A stretch of DNA of 23,928 nt from Beroe ovata (taxonomy: Eukaryota > Ctenophora > Nuda > Beroida > Beroidae). Numbering within the stretch: the stretch's first letter is position 1; each line of letters begins with the position of its first letter. Below are positions 1 through 9,600 of the stretch, one piece after another. Made by a program: the position numbers and the translations under genes. The stretch spans positions 45,755 to 69,682 of the forward strand of contig CAMPET010000067.1 in the NCBI GenBank assembly GCA_946803715.1, read 5' to 3'. Under the pieces are notes generated by a model, which was given only the letters and a program-made list of their open reading frames with translations, did not search any database and was not told the DNA's origin.

Positions 1-12
1 GTGTGTGTGTGA
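1..12. repeat. GT microsatellite at left edge
   Basis: The window opens in a (GT)n run. The right edge ends in the complementary (CA)n run, so both ends may be microsatellite breakpoints of an assembled contig. Confidence 0.8.
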
Positions 13-118
13 CATTTAAAATTAGTAATCGGCCCATAATCTGCATTTATTACATCATCACTTCGTATTCAGATGGAGTATTTAACAGTGATGGAGTCAT
101 AGACCCAAGAATTCCCTC

Positions 119-971
119 TTCAGTGATGTAGAGGGGAATTCGGTACTCTACCGGCCACTGCTCCCTGAAAATTTTAGCGTTTTTCCAACACTTTTCAATC
201 GACCAAATTGTTTGTGCGTGAGAGACTCATTAAGGATTCGTCAGGGACCCGTCAGAGGCATCCCTTCATAAAAGTTCAAATCTATTTCCCATAAGGTCCA
301 GACCGAGGTTAAATGTTTTTCAGGAATATTTTAATATTAATCCTCGGCCACGATTTAATACTCGGTAAGAAGCTAGTCCTCGGTCAAAGAACAGGCTAAA
401 AACGTCTGGCTGTTTTATATGATAATGAACATGAAAATATGATCATGCACAATTTGAAATTCAAACAACCTTAAAAATCTAAATACAAAAAACTGTGTGG
501 TTCCTGAGGGCAGCCTCCAATAGGGTAATCAGTCAAAATGGGCTTGCGATTTTGCAGATACTTAGAACTTAAAAGCAAAAAACGGTGTATCTTTTGGAAT
601 TGCGATCCTGGACTCCTGTAAATTATTTTTGGCCAAAAGTTTATCCTCGATCCAAACCAAGGTAAAGAAATCTGTGGCTTCTGGGGGCTGCGCCCCCAGA
701 CCCCTGCTTTGTTATGCTAAAATAAATGAAACTATTAGGTGCGATGGATTGCATATTTTGAGGCAAAAAAGTGCGAACTCGGAACTCTTATAGTTTCATG
801 ACCTTAAAACATATAATGACTCTGTTACCACAATTGAAATCTGGCATAAAACTTTCAATTTAGGGAGGATAAGGATGTTTTCTCACTTATGGTCAGAGGA
901 TCCGGGAGCTCAGTGGAGTACCCCCAGTACCAAATTCAGTGGAGTACCAAATTCTCCTCTGCATCACTGAA
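119..971. mobile_element. 853-bp non-autonomous DNA element with terminal inverted repeats
   Basis: The 30 bases at 119-148, starting TTCAGTGATG, are repeated in inverted orientation at 942-971 with about three mismatches. No long reading frame lies between them, so this looks like a non-autonomous (MITE-like) DNA transposon. A short palindrome (GAATTCCCTC and its near complement) spans the left end at about 109-141. Near 693 is a GC-rich palindrome, GGGGGCTGCGCCCCC. No clear target-site duplication was found, so the superfamily is unknown and the exact ends are approximate. Confidence 0.5.
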
Positions 972-1084
972 TATCGCTGACACCATTACGCGATATTTCA
1001 TGATGTATGATGTGAGATCTTTGACAAAACACAGGTCGCACTAAATACTTCGTCATCGTTGTCACTGAAAGCCAAATGGATGTA

Positions 1085-1450
1085 GACACCACTCTTCGTC
1101 ACTGCGTACTGCTGACACCGCTTGTTGACATTCCATGACGTATGCTACTATACATTTTATAACGTATGCATCACTCTTCGTCACTGCGTACCGCTGACAC
1201 CACTGCATAACATTCCATGACGTATGTATCACTCTTCGTCACTGCGTACCGCTGACACCACTACATAACATTCCATGACGTATGCCTCAGTCTACGTCAC
1301 TGAGTACCGCTGACACCACTACACAACATTCCATGACGTATAGATTACTCTACGTCACTGCGTACCGCTGACACCACTACACAACATTCCATGACGTATA
1401 CATCACGACACTGCGTACCGCTGACTCCACTATACAACATTGACACCACT
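1085..1450. repeat. 58-bp minisatellite, about five copies
   Basis: The word CCATGACGTAT recurs at 1215, 1273, 1331 and 1389, exactly 58 bases apart, with a diverged earlier copy at 1133 (82 bases before, with an insertion). Each unit carries TGACGTAT and a CTTCGTCACTGCGTACCGCT core. The units abut with no unique spacers. Reading frames across the array are probably by-products of the repeat. Confidence 0.85.
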
Positions 1451-3223
1451 ACACAGCTTGACGCTAACAGCACTCTTCGTCACACTTTTTCAGGTCCCCA
1501 AGCCCGAATCATAGCGCAAAAGAACAAGAAATTTCGCTGTGTAAAATCAGATGGTGTAAAATTGACGCCATACATTATTGTGGCGTCAAATCCAAGCGAC
1601 AATTTTGTGGATGTATCTGCGCTTGCAGATTACTTTTCTTGCGCGCGCGCATACAGCATGTGCCGCATGCGTGCACAGTCCTAATTTCAAGTGCACTGTT
1701 GCTTGATGATCATAGATGAGTGGATGATCATAGATGTGTTGATTAGTGGACGATGTCGATCGTATTCTAAAATCAATTTTCCAGATCGCAGACGTGTGAT
1801 TCATGAATAAGCGCATGATTCAGAACAGGCCTGCATGATAAATGAGTGCGAATGTCGAATTCTATGCGAAGGGTTTTTGAATCATTAACACAATAGATAT
1901 CTTCCTTTAGAATTTAGATGATCGATAATATCAGCAGCTAGAGATGGAAGTTCCGAGCTTCAACTCAGCGACGAGGGAACGACACCGATTGAACCATGAG
2001 TGAGTAATGATATCTTGGTTCATTTTGTCAGATTTTATCTGACCTCTGATTCTGTGACAAGGTTCATTTTCATGAACATGACGCCATTTTTCTGAACCAA
2101 ATTGTATATTCTTCGCAGGGTTCATTACGCTTGAAACTGACAGATCGGACAGATGACTACTGTAGCGGTGAGTGTATCAAGTTTGACCTCAGAGATTTAA
2201 ACGTCTGAGGTTTAATTAATGTCCAGTTATTTCGAATCAAACACACTCGTGGTATTTTGCAAGAATACTATCAATGTCATCAATCATCCTTCATAAATCT
2301 CCATTTTAATACCCTCATAACCAACTGTAAAGCAATTGAATATTGTTAAATATTATAGCTGTTCCAACTATATACCACCACTTGCCTTGCTTTTTAAACA
2401 AGATTTATTACAGTAAATCGATCTACTCGAATTTCACATCGCACTAACTTTTGCTCGACTTATCACAGTGTGTATTTCTATATCCACTGTCATTCTGACA
2501 TGATACTCAAAGTTCAATGTAACTCACTGACCAGTGACCATTATAGCTCGATTCTGGTTCGATAAGTGCAATGATAGCTGGATGCTGTGGTGTTTCTCTG
2601 CAGATTAAGGTGTCATCGGCTGAACTCGTCTCTAGTCCCCGATTCCATAGTGTTTCCTGAAACAAGTATTCATCAGCAAGGATAATCCCGCTGATAGCAA
2701 TATAGTTGGGCCTTGGAGTGAGAAAAATGAATTTGTTCTGACTAAGTCTGACCTTTTGAGAGCCATACTATCAATTGTCCACGAATAAACTCTTGCTTAG
2801 TTTGGAACCGCATAGGACATTGTTCCCACATCCAGGTGTGCCTTATCAATTCTACACAGGACATTATTACAATGGTTCTTCTATTGTCAGTTAATGAATA
2901 CTTACTACTAAGCGGTTTTTGTTTGACTAGAATTTCGCATCTATAGGAAAGTGTGATGGTTCACACTCTTGTCAAAAGAACATTGTTCAACAGGAGTTTC
3001 CTTTTGTTTAGACCCCAACTTATTCATGGTGTTAACTTCAATAGCAGGCAATAGCAGATCAGCGAACAGATGATCATTTGTGAATTATCGAATTTTCAGC
3101 TGCTACTCATTTTCTCTAGTGTACAGTTACTGAGACTTAGGCATAGGTTACTCCTTTGGTAAGGCAATGGTTGTGAATCACGCTTTACCAAATCATCGTG
3201 ACTACATTCTTGACACCCCTCAG
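1451..3223. other. Intergenic, no gene recognised
   Basis: No supported coding region was found. A small hairpin (TTGACGCCA and its complement) lies at 1561-1588. A good splice donor context (GCG then GTGAGT) at about 2173 might end a 5' non-coding exon of the EF-hand gene downstream, because that gene has a good acceptor just before its ATG; this is speculative. Confidence 0.4.
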
Positions 3224-3227
3224 CAAT

Positions 3228-3719
3228 ATGATACGTCCAACTGTGTTACTACTCTGCTGCCTCTCTATTGGCCTGATCCTCGCTTCCCAGCAAGATAAGA
3301 TGGCTGCACTTATCAAGGAATGGGAGGACAAGATAATCGGTATCTGTATGAGAGGGAGTGAAGGGGAATGTATGGGCGCTGTGGAGGAGTACGTGAGGAG
3401 TATCTGTTTCGTGGCATCAGATAGCGACGGAGACACGTGTGTTACGGAGGGGGAACTAGCTGAGCGTATAGACACGTACCAGAGCATGTTTGATGATGTT
3501 ACAGTTGTTACAAGTGATGAGGAGGGACGAGCAATAGCGGGTGTAGCGCTCCACACTGCTGATGTCAATAGTGATGGATGTCTGGATGAGGATGAATACA
3601 CGGGGTTCATGTTGAACTTCTTCACTAGGTATTTGATGACTGGAAACGGAAGTGGATTTGCTAAGTTCCTCCTATCCTCCCTGAAGGATCAGTATCTTGC
3701 TGCTGAGAACTCATTGTAG
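3228..3719 (+). CDS. Secreted two-EF-hand calcium-binding protein
   Basis: A 163-residue protein starting at ATG 3228. An upstream GTG in frame was not used because a good acceptor (CACCCCTCAG) ends at 3223, four bases before the ATG. Residues 2-20 are a hydrophobic signal peptide (VLLLCCLSIGLIL), with cleavage likely near the SQQD. Two canonical 12-residue EF-hand loops follow: DSDGDTCVTEGE at about 65-76 and DVNSDGCLDEDE at about 112-123, both with acidic positions 1, 3, 5 and 12. The second half has an amphipathic tail and an NGSG glycosylation sequon. It probably binds calcium in the secretory pathway or outside the cell; no specific family is recognised. It is convergent with the bHLHZip gene, 184 bases away. 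The frame on the opposite strand is a shadow. Confidence 0.85.
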   Translation: MIRPTVLLLCCLSIGLILASQQDKMAALIKEWEDKIIGICMRGSEGECMGAVEEYVRSICFVASDSDGDTCVTEGELAERIDTYQSMFDDVTVVTSDEEGRAIAGVALHTADVNSDGCLDEDEYTGFMLNFFTRYLMTGNGSGFAKFLLSSLKDQYLAAENSL

Positions 3720-3903
3720 CTACACTGAGGCTCGGGGTTTCGTGGCAATGGTCAGAATTTCACCTCCAATCTTATGTTACTTGCGGTATTTTCGAATACA
3801 CACAAATTTATGATTGGTTTCTTTTCTCTTCATTGTTAATGACCTAAAAGTTAAATTGTTATCTACCTATCTATAGAATGAATCCCAGTCGGACCACGCA
3901 TCT

Positions 3904-5871
3904 CTACCTCAGGATATGTAGTTTGCTGGACCACATAGCGTGTTCCTGTTGGAGTTGTCTGTGCTTCTCCCTTTCGTCCTGAAGCTCCCTCAACACGTGA
4001 CCTTGAACCATCAGCTCCTTTGTGAGCTGGTCTATGTAGTTCATCGCTGAAAATAGAACAACGTTATGTCAATAATCTGATATTGATTGATTGTCAATTA
4101 GATCATACCGCATATACGACCACCTACATCCTGATTCCTGTGTGAACTACTTCAAGATACCTATGACACCATTCATGTTCTTGATCGAACCTGCACCCAT
4201 ACACTGACACCGGGATTTAACGATACAACGAGGGGATAGTTGTCGCCAGAAGTGTCTCAATTTCCATTTCACGTGACAAGGGATAACCTATGTCATTGAA
4301 CCACGTGACAGGCACGTGTCATTAGTTACGATAACGGGCACGTTATACTTACACCACGTCGTTGGTTAATGGCAAGTGTTAACACGGGAACGAAGCAATC
4401 TTGTTATCGGGTTCCTAATGTCCACTGGGAGTGTTTAAAGCACGTGCAAATGGCCAACGTGGACTGATTCACGTGCAAAGCCAGTGCAAGATGACCGATC
4501 ACAATGAATCCGTACCAGTCACCATTCTATCATGCAGCAATATCGGGGATTCCACATTTTAACGGGTACTGAAACTTGTATTTCGAATTTTGGGGGGGGG
4601 GGCAAAAGCCAAAATTCTGTCATATCACTTCCTTTGCTTTACCAGTGACCACAATATGATAAAAAAAGAAGATTATGTCCATTGTCCATGAACATGAAAC
4701 AACAGTGTCTGGATATGAGTTGGGGGTACCTACTGTACAATATTTTCTTCACCAACATGACACCACCCTAGTATGTGCTTGTACAAGTAGATGTCGCCAT
4801 GTATAGTGTATACGTACCATGTATAGAGGTGAACAACACTCTTAACCCTGTCGTTTACCATCAGAGGTATAATGTCGGTCACGTGACAAGATTTTCTAGT
4901 AACAATGCAGCTGCGCGCGTGCGTGTGGAAATGCAATCAAATCACCTAACTTCTACAGCGGCCATGCCTATCACCAGTTTGTGATGATGCATTAACACCA
5001 ATCTCAATTAGAATTTTAGTGGGCTGAGAGCTTGACAGATTCACCTTAAAGTTTCATTTTCATGGCGTGACAATATATTGCAAAGACCTTCGCCATTATC
5101 AGATACTATGGAATAAGAGCTGTTTGCTATGTTCAGGGGTAGTTTGTAATTGATCTTTGATTTCCAGATTTCGACTTAGGTCTATTTCGGACCGGTCAGT
5201 TAGGGCGATTTTAGACCGGAACGAGCAACTCCCTCATGCCCCCAGACATTTACCTTTCTTGAGGACGCTCATCTTGCTGTGAGCACCGTCTTGGCAAGCT
5301 GGGATGACTGATCGCAGATCATCGTACCTGCTGTTCAAGATCTTGCGACGCTTCTGCTCGGAGATCTTGTGCGTTGCCCTCCGGTATGCAGTGCTGGGGG
5401 TATGTGCAGTCAATATCAAGATAAAGCCTTACAACGGCATGACGCGTGATATGAAGCAAGTGTAACAAGAACTACCTATATATCATGCCGGAATTGAGGA
5501 CATTGACAAGCTCCTCAAACGATCGCAACACTCTACCTGCAGACAGAAGACGCGCAACTCACGCACATTCACCTCACATACCGTCCACGCCTTGGACACT
5601 TATTCACCTCATAAACTCTGCAATGTACACGCTGTTGATTTACTTGGCGCTCATGTCACCTCTCCACGACTTACCAGCGTTGTTCCATCTGCAAGTCGTA
5701 CACACTCTGCAACCCCATCACTGTGCTAGCGAGGTGGTGATGACTCTTTTCATCCTGGTGAGGTAGTCCCGCGCCTGCGGGCGCCAGCAACAACTGACCC
5801 GCATAGCTGATGGTGGCAGCAGTGTGCCGTACCTCAGCTGGATGGTGGCTGTCAGAGGATAGATACATCAT
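3904..5871 (-). CDS. bHLH-leucine zipper transcription factor, class B (Mlx/Max-like)
   Basis: Three coding exons on the minus strand: 5871-5675 (the exon itself opens at acceptor 5898, so upstream sequence may add a 5' exon), 5393-5254 and 4046-3904. Joins are phase 2 and phase 1 with consensus donors (GTAAGT, GTAAAT) and acceptors, giving 159 residues if the ATG at 5871 is used. Exon 2 encodes the basic region RRATHKISEQKRRK and helix 1. His74, Glu78 and Arg82 form the H-E-R signature of factors that read CACGTG. Exon 3 starts in helix 2 (NYIDQLTKEL) and continues as a leucine zipper rich in L, Q and E, ending HILR. The first exon is His/Ser-rich with no known domain. The basic region and helix 1 (EQKRR, YDDL, IPACQ) look most like Mlx, but the protein is Max-sized and has no Mlx C-terminal domain. 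It acts in the nucleus as a dimer; the partner is unknown. Confidence 0.85.
4047..5253 (-). other. Second intron of the bHLHZip gene with an E-box cluster
   Basis: This 1.2-kb intron separates helix 1 from helix 2. It holds six CACGTG sites (4270, 4302, 4313, 4441, 4470, 4880); the last is the full 10-bp palindrome GTCACGTGAC at 4878-4887. A poly-G run lies at 4592-4602. The small open frames here are not coding. Confidence 0.55.
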
Positions 5872-6134
5872 ATCGAGTAGGAGGAGGAGAGGCGGTGGCT
5901 GAAAATAAGTGCAACATGTACAACTGTGATATCGGGGGGCTGGTGATCTCACGGACACATCGCGGTGGTAAATGCGTACACGTGGAAAAATTACACATCC
6001 GGCTCCAGCGATAGCCGATAATGATTCTGTGCTATTGGCAAGTGTATATATCTGCTGAGGACAAAATTAAAAGTAAGCTTCTACCTTGGGTTTGTAGCGC
6101 GTACCAACGTCTAGAATGGTGACGGATAATGGTC

Positions 6135-6220
6135 CACGTGTGGCACATGCTTCGTACTTGAGCGTTATAATGGCGGGCCACGTGACAGAGAATGCGCGTC
6201 ACGTGACAACTGTCCACGTG
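6135..6220. promoter_or_regulatory. Four-E-box cluster upstream of the bHLHZip gene
   Basis: CACGTG occurs at 6135, 6179, 6200 and 6215, all within 86 bases. The third is the 10-bp palindrome GTCACGTGAC (6198-6207). Another copy lies at 5979. TATA-like stretches flank the cluster at about 6044-6052 and 6233-6240. The position just behind the 5' end of a gene for a CACGTG-class factor suggests an autoregulatory promoter; that link is inferred. Confidence 0.55.
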
Positions 6221-6598
6221 TGTGATGGCAGTATATATAGTCTCGAACACCTGTTGTTACTATATGCATGTGTGATTGTCATACAAAAAGCTATGATACT
6301 TGGTTTCATCTGAATGTAAAGAATAATAAGCCCAATTACTGCACTGGCAAAATTGACAATAATTTCTCAATCAAAGGCGGGCTAATTGTAAGGAGCCCAG
6401 GCTTTTGATCCAGTACTGTATATCAACAAGAGTTGTAGCATATGAATTTCAGTCAGAGAAGAGTGCTAAAAACAGCTCTGATCATCCAGAATCAGATTCA
6501 GAGATAGTCCCTGTTAAAGCACGCCCAAAGGAATGTTTTCAGTATTATTATCACTATAACTAATTGAATTAATTAGGTAACAACTATGATAGCGTATC
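6221..6598. other. Spacer between helicase 3' end and bHLHZip promoter
   Basis: No coding sequence was recognised. The stretch separates the end of the helicase transcript from the E-box cluster. Confidence 0.4.
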
Positions 6599-6604
6599 TT
6601 TATT
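6599..6604 (-). terminator. Polyadenylation signal of the helicase gene
   Basis: AATAAA on the minus strand, about 85 bases past the helicase stop codon at 6689. Position and sequence fit a canonical animal polyadenylation signal. Confidence 0.6.
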
Positions 6605-6688
6605 CTTTACGATACATCAGTTTCCAATATAATAACGGGAAATTCTACAAGAGGATCTGCTCAAAATCCACTCGTTTTAGATGGTACT

Positions 6689-9600
6689 CTAAACGCCACA
6701 ATCTTCGCAAACTCTCATTTTGTTATCCGCTACTTCTCTCAATTCGCGTCCATTGCGAACATGGAGCACATTTTCCGGGTGTCTCGGACATTCCAGTGGC
6801 AGTTCTTCGCTAAGCTGGAACTTTTCCAACAATCGCTTTACTATAGGCTGCCACGTCTTAGAGAGTTCAAACGTTTCTGCATCGCCTACAAAATGACATG
6901 GGGGTTCACATTCTCACATGGTGTAAGTACAGGTATTCTGAGTGGTATACAAGTATGCAGCAGATCATAGAAGAAGATATTTTTGGGACGGGTCCCAAAT
7001 CTCAAAGCTGAATTCTGGGGAACTAAGGGACCTGCTTTAGTTCGTGATGGTCAACCCTCTTCACACGACTCACCTGATATAGTGATCGACCACCAAAAAC
7101 TTAGATAAGATCAATGAGCAATGAGATACGATGCTGAAAGTGTCGGAAAATTTGGGAGCTGTCCCCAAAAATAACATTCACTATAACCTACCAATAATGA
7201 GGAGGAGATCCATTGCCCTGGACAGGGAAGACACTCGTCGTCCCATATCAGCCATGAATCCTATATCATCATCTCCATTACAACCGCCCCTCACTACGGG
7301 TGAAATTCATGTCACAAATATGTATGAGCATATCATCATCATGAACATATATGTATTTGTGACATGAATTTCACCTGCATTATGAGACTATCATTATTGA
7401 CTGGTCAACAATGTTTGCATATATTATGACTGAACAAAAGTGGTGTTATCTGCTATGGTGTCTCTTATGCGACCTGTCGTATTGACATACCGAGTGACAG
7501 AATGATGATATGTTGCTCCTGGCCCTGGTACCCATCGATAGTCGATATCGTGATGTTGTCTGAAAATCCTGGCACCTTTCTAAAGCGATTGCCTATAAGT
7601 TGAACCTGGGAAGTACCAAGAAAACTTCGTATTATACTCTGCAAATTACTTTTTGTGATCAAAAATTCGGAATTTCTGATATCGCACAGATGCAACATGT
7701 GAAACTGTCGTTGTTAGTGAGTTAAAGGTGTGACATACACCATCATAAGTTATCAAATATAATTGTAATATGTAGTGTTGATAAGTTTAAAACACCCCAC
7801 TACTCCAACTCAAATACTTTTTGTGAGCTAGATTCACCGAGAGCTCCCTTGTCTACCTGTTTCTGGTATCCAGTGAGGACTGTTATCTTATCATGCTCAA
7901 TACAGCACTTCTTTGTGAGAAGTCGAACCAGCTCGACTACTCGGACTGCTTCTTCATCATTGTGGGACATTGTTTTTCTAGAAGAATAAGTAGATTTTGG
8001 AATGCAGGGATACTGGGCAATGGCGGATACTATCCATTGGACAGTCATCAAATCAGGATATTATTATATCCCACGGAGCAGATACATATGTATCTGCTCC
8101 GTGGGATTTATGTCATTGTCACATGATGAAACCTTCTATATTTGGATGAAGAAGTATCCCACCAAAATACAGGATGCTTTAGGACATTCTCAGTCAATCG
8201 CGAATCAGAATCAGAGCGTACGTGGTGCACTGGCTCATACACGTCACTCTGTAGATAGATAGCACGTGTAACTGACACGTGCAATTGGGGGTAACACAAA
8301 CATATACTCGTGAGAATGAAGCGTATAGCTTGTGGCATCGTACCATCTTCCATCATTTCCCAACCTGGAGATCAAATAGCTGGGGAAGCATGCGGTGCTG
8401 CTGTTTTAGTCGGTAAACCACCACATTGTACTTCATGAAGTTTCTCATGATGGACAATTCCCCCTCAATAGGGTTCTCCCGTCGAGTTTGTATCTGATTG
8501 TAATCACCTGTAAAATAGGTACACCAATGTTAACAATGGGAACATAGAGGACAGGTGGCCAACAAACGTAAACTCTAATTCAGTAGTATTTTGCTACTAT
8601 AGTTTTGCAGAGACGAAACCGTCTCCAGAATCCTGTTGAGGTGTTAACGTTGGGCTACTCCCTACCCTTGTAGGATTTCACCCTACCCTTGCTGGCGGGA
8701 TTTTATCCCTGGCAAGAAAATTGCGCGCACCGACGGTAGGGTAAAATCCTACAATCCCTACCCTCGCTGGCAGGATAAATGTGAGCATGACGGCATGATA
8801 TGGCTCACCGATAAGAATGAGCTTCTCCGTTGAGGTGGGAAGTGATGCCATCAGATCACTCTCAAACAATTCACCTGCTTCGTCAACAATCACTACCTTG
8901 ATATCCACCTGAAATAAATCCAATCTTTTTCAAACAGGTGAGACAAAATGAACATGTAATGACCAAGTTAAGTTATGGAAGCAAAATGTGAATTTTGTGG
9001 GGCGGTGTCAGGAGGTTGAGTTTTTTATGTGTCACCTCTGACAAAACATTGTCATATCCCGAGTAATGCATGTTATGGGAATCGACCGTTGCACAAAGTA
9101 GCCTTGTGTTTGAGAATTTGAAGAAGCGCTTTTCCGAACTACGCTTTCCTTTATGAAGATCCCACATTTTGTTTTGAACTGAATAACATATATTATAAGG
9201 TGGAGAAATCTGCTCAATGCTGGTCTATGATATGAAATATTGAAATAATCGAGCTTCATGATTCGGAAATCTCAGTACAAATTTAATGGACTGCGATAGG
9301 TATCCGCGGACTACGCTATGTATAATACAATATGCAGCTGTTTCATATAAATCTCACCTCTTCTATAGCCTTGTAAAAACCTATCCCGCAGTGAGAGAAA
9401 CTTTTCTCTTAGTTGATAGTACACAAAGTATGTCTTTTCGTCCAAAGTCATGTCTGCCGAATCCATTCTCAATGCTCCCTCTGGTCTAAAATCGAGTGGT
9501 ACATCGCAAAACTTGAATACAAAGGCGTCAGGACTGAATGCGACCATCCTAAAGCTTAAAGCAACATGGCTGGTTACCAGTGATTTTCTCGCACTGGAGG

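Noticed and set aside
1085-1450. CRISPR-like array
   Set aside because: Units abut at 58 bases with no unique spacers, and the setting is an animal genome; it is a minisatellite.
1391-1684. Plus-strand frame starting in the minisatellite
   Set aside because: Its first third is the repeat itself, and no domain or splice support is seen in the rest.
3185-3625. Minus-strand frame of 146 codons
   Set aside because: Shadow of the EF-hand gene; Ser/Ile-rich with no domain.
5485-5766. Plus-strand frame of 93 codons
   Set aside because: Antisense to the first bHLHZip exon and intron, whose splice phases are consistent.
6586-6970. Two plus-strand frames
   Set aside because: Antisense to the last helicase exon, which continues the family match after motif VI.
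7131-7367. Plus-strand frame of 78 codons
   Set aside because: Covers the motif VI exon in antisense and runs into the intronic hairpin.
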